Source: CAJXZP01 sp047610145 (GTDB taxonomy: Bacteria > Bacteroidota > Bacteroidia > Flavobacteriales_G > Salibacteraceae). From it: a DNA stretch of 28,984 nucleotides. The stretch lies in NCBI GenBank assembly GCA_047610145.1, contig JBLFZF010000034.1, forward strand, positions 1 to 28,984. The letters run 5' to 3'. A program made the translations under genes and the position numbers. Shown here piece by piece: positions 25,667 through 28,984 of this stretch. Below the pieces are notes generated by a model. That model made no database searches. It saw nothing but the letters and a program-made list of their open reading frames with translations, and had not been told where the DNA came from. The number at the start of each line of letters is the position of its first letter. The first letter of the stretch is position 1.

Positions 25667-26579
25667 GACGTAACATATCACTCCACGGCAAAATGGTGGA
25701 GTAGCCCATTTTCTTAATTTTTTGAATCTGGGATTCGGTTCCAATAAATAAAACAAAATCTCCTCCCCAAGCTCCTAATGACTTGAACGTGCCTTTAATG
25801 GTTGGAAATAAACGATCTTTAACTTTTGGATAGCCTATTGCTTGGCTAATGAGGTCTTCGTGTTTTTCTAAAAGGGCACAAAACTTCACTCCATTATTAA
25901 CTTGCGCTAGCTGATTAGTGATTTCTGTAATTTGTTGACGAAGTAACTCTCTGTCAAACTTTAATTCGGAGTATTTCTTTATTTCTTGATCACTCAACTG
26001 TTTATTGCCCAAATAAACAAAGTAACCATTCGATAAAAATTCGGTAGGAAAGGATATAGGAGTTATTTGAGGGGTATCATGTATTAACTGATAGAGTATA
26101 GGCCCATTAGCACTTGCGCAAGCGATGTCATATCCAGAACCTTTAAAACTATTTTTCAGTAATAAATAGGGATTAATATCTGCCCATTGACTTAATAATT
26201 GAATCAAGGTAGAGCTAGAACCCAATCCCCAATGTCTATCAAATTCTAATCGGGTATGGACAGAAGTTCCTTGCAAAACATTTTTAAAAGAGGGGCTTAA
26301 AACAATTACTTCGTGAAGCAAAGAGAGTAGCCTCTTCGCTTTTTCGGTGTCATTTGTTTTTAGAATATGTAAATCTTCAGAAAGAAGGCAGCTGAACCAA
26401 ATTTGTTGATGTACATCAAAACTGTTCCATTGCGTATGCTTAGGATTAGGGTATGTGTCTAGCTCTAGCCATTGTCCCATTTTAGTAGGAAAAGCGAGTG
26501 CTAGGGCACCATCTAGAACCGCATATTCTCCGGTAATTAATAGTTTACCGTGCGCATAATATTTTTGAGGAAGAGGCAT
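25659..26579 (-). CDS. GHMP kinase of the Bacteroidota GYDIA family
   Basis: A 306-residue small-molecule kinase of the GHMP superfamily. Near the N-terminus are HGKLLITGEYAVLDG (substrate-side motif 1), then GLGSSS at 118-123 (ATP phosphate-binding motif 2), SGYDIACA (about 152-159, the sequence that names the GYDIA group), and a C-terminal SLGAWGGDFVLF (motif 3, AxGxG-like). It follows the HMG-CoA reductase gene with a one-base overlap (TAATG), so it is probably mevalonate kinase or phosphomevalonate kinase of the mevalonate pathway to isoprenoids. Which step it catalyses is not decidable from sequence alone. The gene ends 8 bp inside the convergent kinase gene. Confidence 0.88.
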   Translation of the reverse strand: MPLPQKYYAHGKLLITGEYAVLDGALALAFPTKMGQWLELDTYPNPKHTQWNSFDVHQQIWFSCLLSEDLHILKTNDTEKAKRLLSLLHEVIVLSPSFKNVLQGTSVHTRLEFDRHWGLGSSSTLIQLLSQWADINPYLLLKNSFKGSGYDIACASANGPILYQLIHDTPQITPISFPTEFLSNGYFVYLGNKQLSDQEIKKYSELKFDRELLRQQITEITNQLAQVNNGVKFCALLEKHEDLISQAIGYPKVKDRLFPTIKGTFKSLGAWGGDFVLFIGTESQIQKIKKMGYSTILPWSDMLRLN

Positions 26580-27904
26580 TAATGAGAATCCTCAGTACGC
26601 ATGTCATTAAATTTATTTACAATATCACTATGACGCGGCACCTTGTCTTTGAAGTATATTTTAAAGAAATCCTTTTCTTTTTCTGTTGCACCTAATCCAT
26701 TTAATACATTGAGTAAGTGCATTTTCATATGTCCTTTCTGAATGCCCGTAGTCGTTAATGCTTTTAGTGCCCCAAAGTTTTGAGCCAAACCAGAAGCTGC
26801 AATAATCATCATTAATTCTTTCGCTCCGGGGTTTCCTAATAGTTCGTATGCAAATTTAACCATAGGGTGAAGGGTAGTTAATCCTCCAACCGTACCTAAA
26901 GCCATTGGAATATCTAACCAAAATCTAAACTGGCCATCTTTAACCTCACAATGCGTTAATGAACGGTATTGTCCAGAACGTGCGGCATAGGTATGAGCAG
27001 CTGCTTCTACCGCTCTAAAATCGTTTCCAGTTGCAATTACAACAGCGTCAATACCATTCATAATACCTTTATTATGAGTGGTTGCGCGGTAAGGTTCAAT
27101 AGCAGCAACATGAATAGCTCTTTCAAATTTCTGTGCAAATTCTTCTCCGGTCATTCCCTCGGTAGCTAATTGATCTACATTACAGGCTACTTCCGCTCTA
27201 ACCAAACACTCTGGTGTATAGTTAGATAGAATGCACATGATGATTTGAATTTCTTTCTCTTCTGCGGTAAAAGAATCTGATAATTCAATTTCGCGTTTAA
27301 GGGTATCGGCAAATTGCTCTAAACAGGTGTTAATGAAGTTGGCACCCATGGAATCTATGGTTTCAAAGTTGGCTTTGATCTGATAGTAATTAGGCTCTTC
27401 GTAATTCTTGTTAATGAGCATGACATCTGTGATACCTCCACCTCTTTTGCGCATGTTAGCGGTTATGGATTCCGTATCCCTGTAAAACTTGTCTTTGACC
27501 GTGTTGAAAAACGTCAATAGCTTATCGTAGTCCCCGTAATATACAAAGTGAACATGTCCAATTTTTTTGGTAGAGATTACTTCGGCTTTAAAGCCCCCTC
27601 TATCCATCCAAAAACTGGCGGCTTTTGCTGCTGCGGCAACTACTGAGCTTTCTTCAATAGCCATTGGGATGGTATATATCTCGTTATTAATTAAGAAGTT
27701 TGGGGCAACGCCAAACGGTAAATAATAATTGGTAATTGTATTTTCAATAAATTCATCATGCACTTGTTGAAGTTGGGTGTCTGGGTTCCAATATTGTTTT
27801 AATACGGCTTTACCAGATTCTTTGTGGGTGAAGTAGTTATCTACTATCCAATCAATTTTTTCTTCTTTGGTAAATTTTGAAAACCCTTTAATTGCTTTTG
27901 ACAT
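26579..27904 (-). CDS. Hydroxymethylglutaryl-CoA reductase, class II
   Basis: A 441-residue class II (bacterial) HMG-CoA reductase. It reduces HMG-CoA to mevalonate, the committed step of the mevalonate pathway, or runs in reverse in catabolism. Catalytic residues align with the Pseudomonas mevalonii enzyme: Glu at about 84-85 in EESSVVAAAAKAA, K279 in HNKGIMNGID, D295 in ATGNDF (16 residues apart, as K267 and D283), and H392 in QKGHMKMHL. The substrate motif DSMGANFIN is present. ATG 27904 is chosen over a TTG at 27910. The next gene, a GHMP kinase, starts in the TAATG overlap, which supports a biosynthetic role. Confidence 0.95.
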   Translation of the reverse strand: MSKAIKGFSKFTKEEKIDWIVDNYFTHKESGKAVLKQYWNPDTQLQQVHDEFIENTITNYYLPFGVAPNFLINNEIYTIPMAIEESSVVAAAAKAASFWMDRGGFKAEVISTKKIGHVHFVYYGDYDKLLTFFNTVKDKFYRDTESITANMRKRGGGITDVMLINKNYEEPNYYQIKANFETIDSMGANFINTCLEQFADTLKREIELSDSFTAEEKEIQIIMCILSNYTPECLVRAEVACNVDQLATEGMTGEEFAQKFERAIHVAAIEPYRATTHNKGIMNGIDAVVIATGNDFRAVEAAAHTYAARSGQYRSLTHCEVKDGQFRFWLDIPMALGTVGGLTTLHPMVKFAYELLGNPGAKELMMIIAASGLAQNFGALKALTTTGIQKGHMKMHLLNVLNGLGATEKEKDFFKIYFKDKVPRHSDIVNKFNDMRTEDSH

Positions 27905-27988
27905 ATTCAAATTTTTGAGTGTAACGACTCCTCATTAATTGTAGTGTGTAAAATTAAAGTTTTGACATTCTTTAACGAGCTTCAAATC

Positions 27989-28552
27989 TTATTTTCTTGT
28001 AAATTCATACTCCAGGAGTACTTGAAAACCAAATAGCCCTTTGGCAGTAGTGTAATGGTAATGTTCGCTGTCTAAAATAACAATTCTATATGCGGAATCA
28101 AAGGTCCTAAACTTAGGAATCTCCCGGAGTTCATTATCTGCTAGTTGAATGACCGTGCTGCTTGCATAAAAGTCTGTACCATATTTAACGCTGACAATAC
28201 TGGAAATGTGAGAAACTGGCTGAGTCACAATAAAGAAATTCAGGAGTAAAAATACGCTGGTAAACAATGGTCCAAAGCTTATCAGATTGATAAATAGCAT
28301 GAAATAGTAATCTACAGGAATTATTTTAACCATCCACTTATATGGAATCAGGGTAAAACAAATGGAGAAGAGAGCTAAATACTTTAAGGTACCTAAAAAT
28401 GATATTTCAGTATAGGCATATACCCAGAATAAGGCGATGAAACCGATAAACCATGAGCCTACCATAAAGGGAACGACCCAGCGTGGAATGTTTGCCATAT
28501 TTATTTGGTCAAACCTCAATTTTTTATGAATTTTATTGTCGATATTTACCAT
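27989..28552 (-). CDS. Unrecognised membrane protein
   Basis: A 187-residue protein I do not recognise. It has three clear hydrophobic helices (about residues 27-48, 54-70 and 80-108) followed by a soluble, mostly beta C-terminal half (about 115-187) ending FGFQVLLEYEFTRK. The arrangement of a short helical hairpin plus a small C-terminal domain suggests a membrane-anchored protein with a domain on one face of the inner membrane. Start could be ATG 28552 or the later ATG 28498 (MANIPRW), which still precedes the first helix. It lies 84 bp upstream of the HMG-CoA reductase gene on the same strand and diverges from the DUF255 lipoprotein gene with only 31 bp between. Confidence 0.7.
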   Translation of the reverse strand: MVNIDNKIHKKLRFDQINMANIPRWVVPFMVGSWFIGFIALFWVYAYTEISFLGTLKYLALFSICFTLIPYKWMVKIIPVDYYFMLFINLISFGPLFTSVFLLLNFFIVTQPVSHISSIVSVKYGTDFYASSTVIQLADNELREIPKFRTFDSAYRIVILDSEHYHYTTAKGLFGFQVLLEYEFTRK

Positions 28553-28583
28553 AGCATTTATTCATTCAGTACAACTAAGAGTT

Positions 28584-28984
28584 ATGACAATTTTAAGTAA
28601 AAAAGATCTAATAATCGGGTATTTACCGTTGCTTCTTATTTTTCTCGGTTCATTTATTAGTTGTCAAAACCAAAATCATTCAAAAGTTATGGAGACCCAT
28701 GCGCATACGAATCATCTCATTAATCAAACAAGTCCTTATTTGCTTCAGCATGCTCATAATCCAGTAAATTGGTATCCATGGGGAGAAGAGGCGCTTAAGA
28801 AAGCAAAGGATGAGAATAAGTTGTTGTTGATTAGTGTAGGTTATGCCGCGTGTCATTGGTGTCATGTAATGGAGCATGAAAGTTTTGAAAATGAAGAGGT
28901 AGCGGCCTTGATGAATGCTAATTTTGTGTGTATCAAGGTAGATCGGGAGGAACGCCCAGATATTGATCAAATTTATATGAGCGC
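28584..28984 (+). CDS. DUF255/YyaL-type thioredoxin-domain protein, lipoprotein-like, 3' end outside the window
   Basis: The first 133 codons of a protein of the YyaL/spermatogenesis-associated 20 group. After a hydrophobic signal segment (residues 10-25) comes a lipobox-like FISC (C27), suggesting a lipid anchor, an unusual addition to this otherwise often cytoplasmic family. The thioredoxin-like domain then opens LINQTSPYLLQHAHNPVNWY, GYAACHWCHVMEHESF (CHWC motif) and IKVDREERPDIDQIYM, all hallmark segments of the family. Full-length members have about 680 residues with a C-terminal alpha/alpha-barrel. Function is unproven: a thioredoxin-like fold with possible sugar epimerase-like domain. 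Only the N-terminus is visible here. Confidence 0.93.
   Translation, partial: MTILSKKDLIIGYLPLLLIFLGSFISCQNQNHSKVMETHAHTNHLINQTSPYLLQHAHNPVNWYPWGEEALKKAKDENKLLLISVGYAACHWCHVMEHESFENEEVAALMNANFVCIKVDREERPDIDQIYMS

Noticed and set aside
28680..28970. Long minus-strand frame at the right edge
   Set aside because: It lies opposite the DUF255/YyaL coding sequence, whose conserved motifs (CHWC, DREERPD) establish the plus strand as coding.
1..28984. CRISPR arrays, tRNA/rRNA genes, insertion sequences, phage or toxin-antitoxin modules
   Set aside because: No repeat arrays, cloverleaf-like or rRNA-like sequence, transposase, integrase or typical toxin pairs were found on either strand by reading; the gene set is housekeeping and envelope in character.

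Overview
The window is ordinary-looking, densely packed chromosomal DNA from a low-GC Bacteroidota, most likely a marine or aquatic member of the Flavobacteriales; the genus cannot be fixed from this sequence. Support for this comes from four things: a fused MurF-alanine racemase, an M1 peptidase with a C-terminal type IX secretion (Por) sorting domain, DUF4271 paired with a HemD-like gene, and recurrent TAnnTTTG-type -7 promoter elements with no obvious Shine-Dalgarno sequences. I see no phage, plasmid, insertion sequence, CRISPR array, tRNA or rRNA.

Layout. 1-959: a membrane-anchored metallophosphoesterase, cut by the window edge. 1163-2422: an M23 envelope peptidase, meeting tail to tail a minus-strand run of rsmI, a TerB-like gene and a Bacteroidota hypothetical gene (2412-4423). 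4653-8489: a plus-strand operon of overlapping genes, tdk, murF-alr fusion and a WaaE-like glycosyltransferase. 8482-13830: a minus-strand block of DUF4271, hemD-like gene, terminator, rnpA, S41 carboxy-terminal protease and an O-antigen ligase/polymerase-like protein. 13958-15133: an acyl-CoA (probably glutaryl-CoA) dehydrogenase with its own terminator. 15478-16131: a secreted Spy/LTXXQ-like protein. 16138-16192: a 26-bp perfect hairpin serving both strands. 16182-19180: leuS followed by a 48-codon gene (minus). 19399-20136: a dolichol-phosphate-mannose-synthase-like transferase. 20140-22056: the T9SS-exported M1 peptidase. 22267-25666: a small HTH-like ORF, then a divergent response regulator/PAS sensor kinase pair. 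25659-27904: the mevalonate-pathway pair (class II HMG-CoA reductase and a GHMP kinase). 27989-28552: an unknown membrane protein. 28584-28984: the 5' end of a DUF255/YyaL-type thioredoxin-domain lipoprotein.

The main themes are envelope building (MurF-Alr, M23, glycosyltransferases, O-antigen ligase, S41), RNA and translation housekeeping (RsmI, RnpA, LeuRS), isoprenoid precursors and envelope sensing. I found no clear undescribed multi-gene system. The points most worth a second look are small: two unrecognised mini-genes, a palindromic back-to-back promoter between the two-component genes, a terminator abutting the GTG start of rnpA, an in-frame TAA-TTG junction before rsmI, a Cys in place of a His in the M23 zinc site, and the near absence of space between convergent genes.
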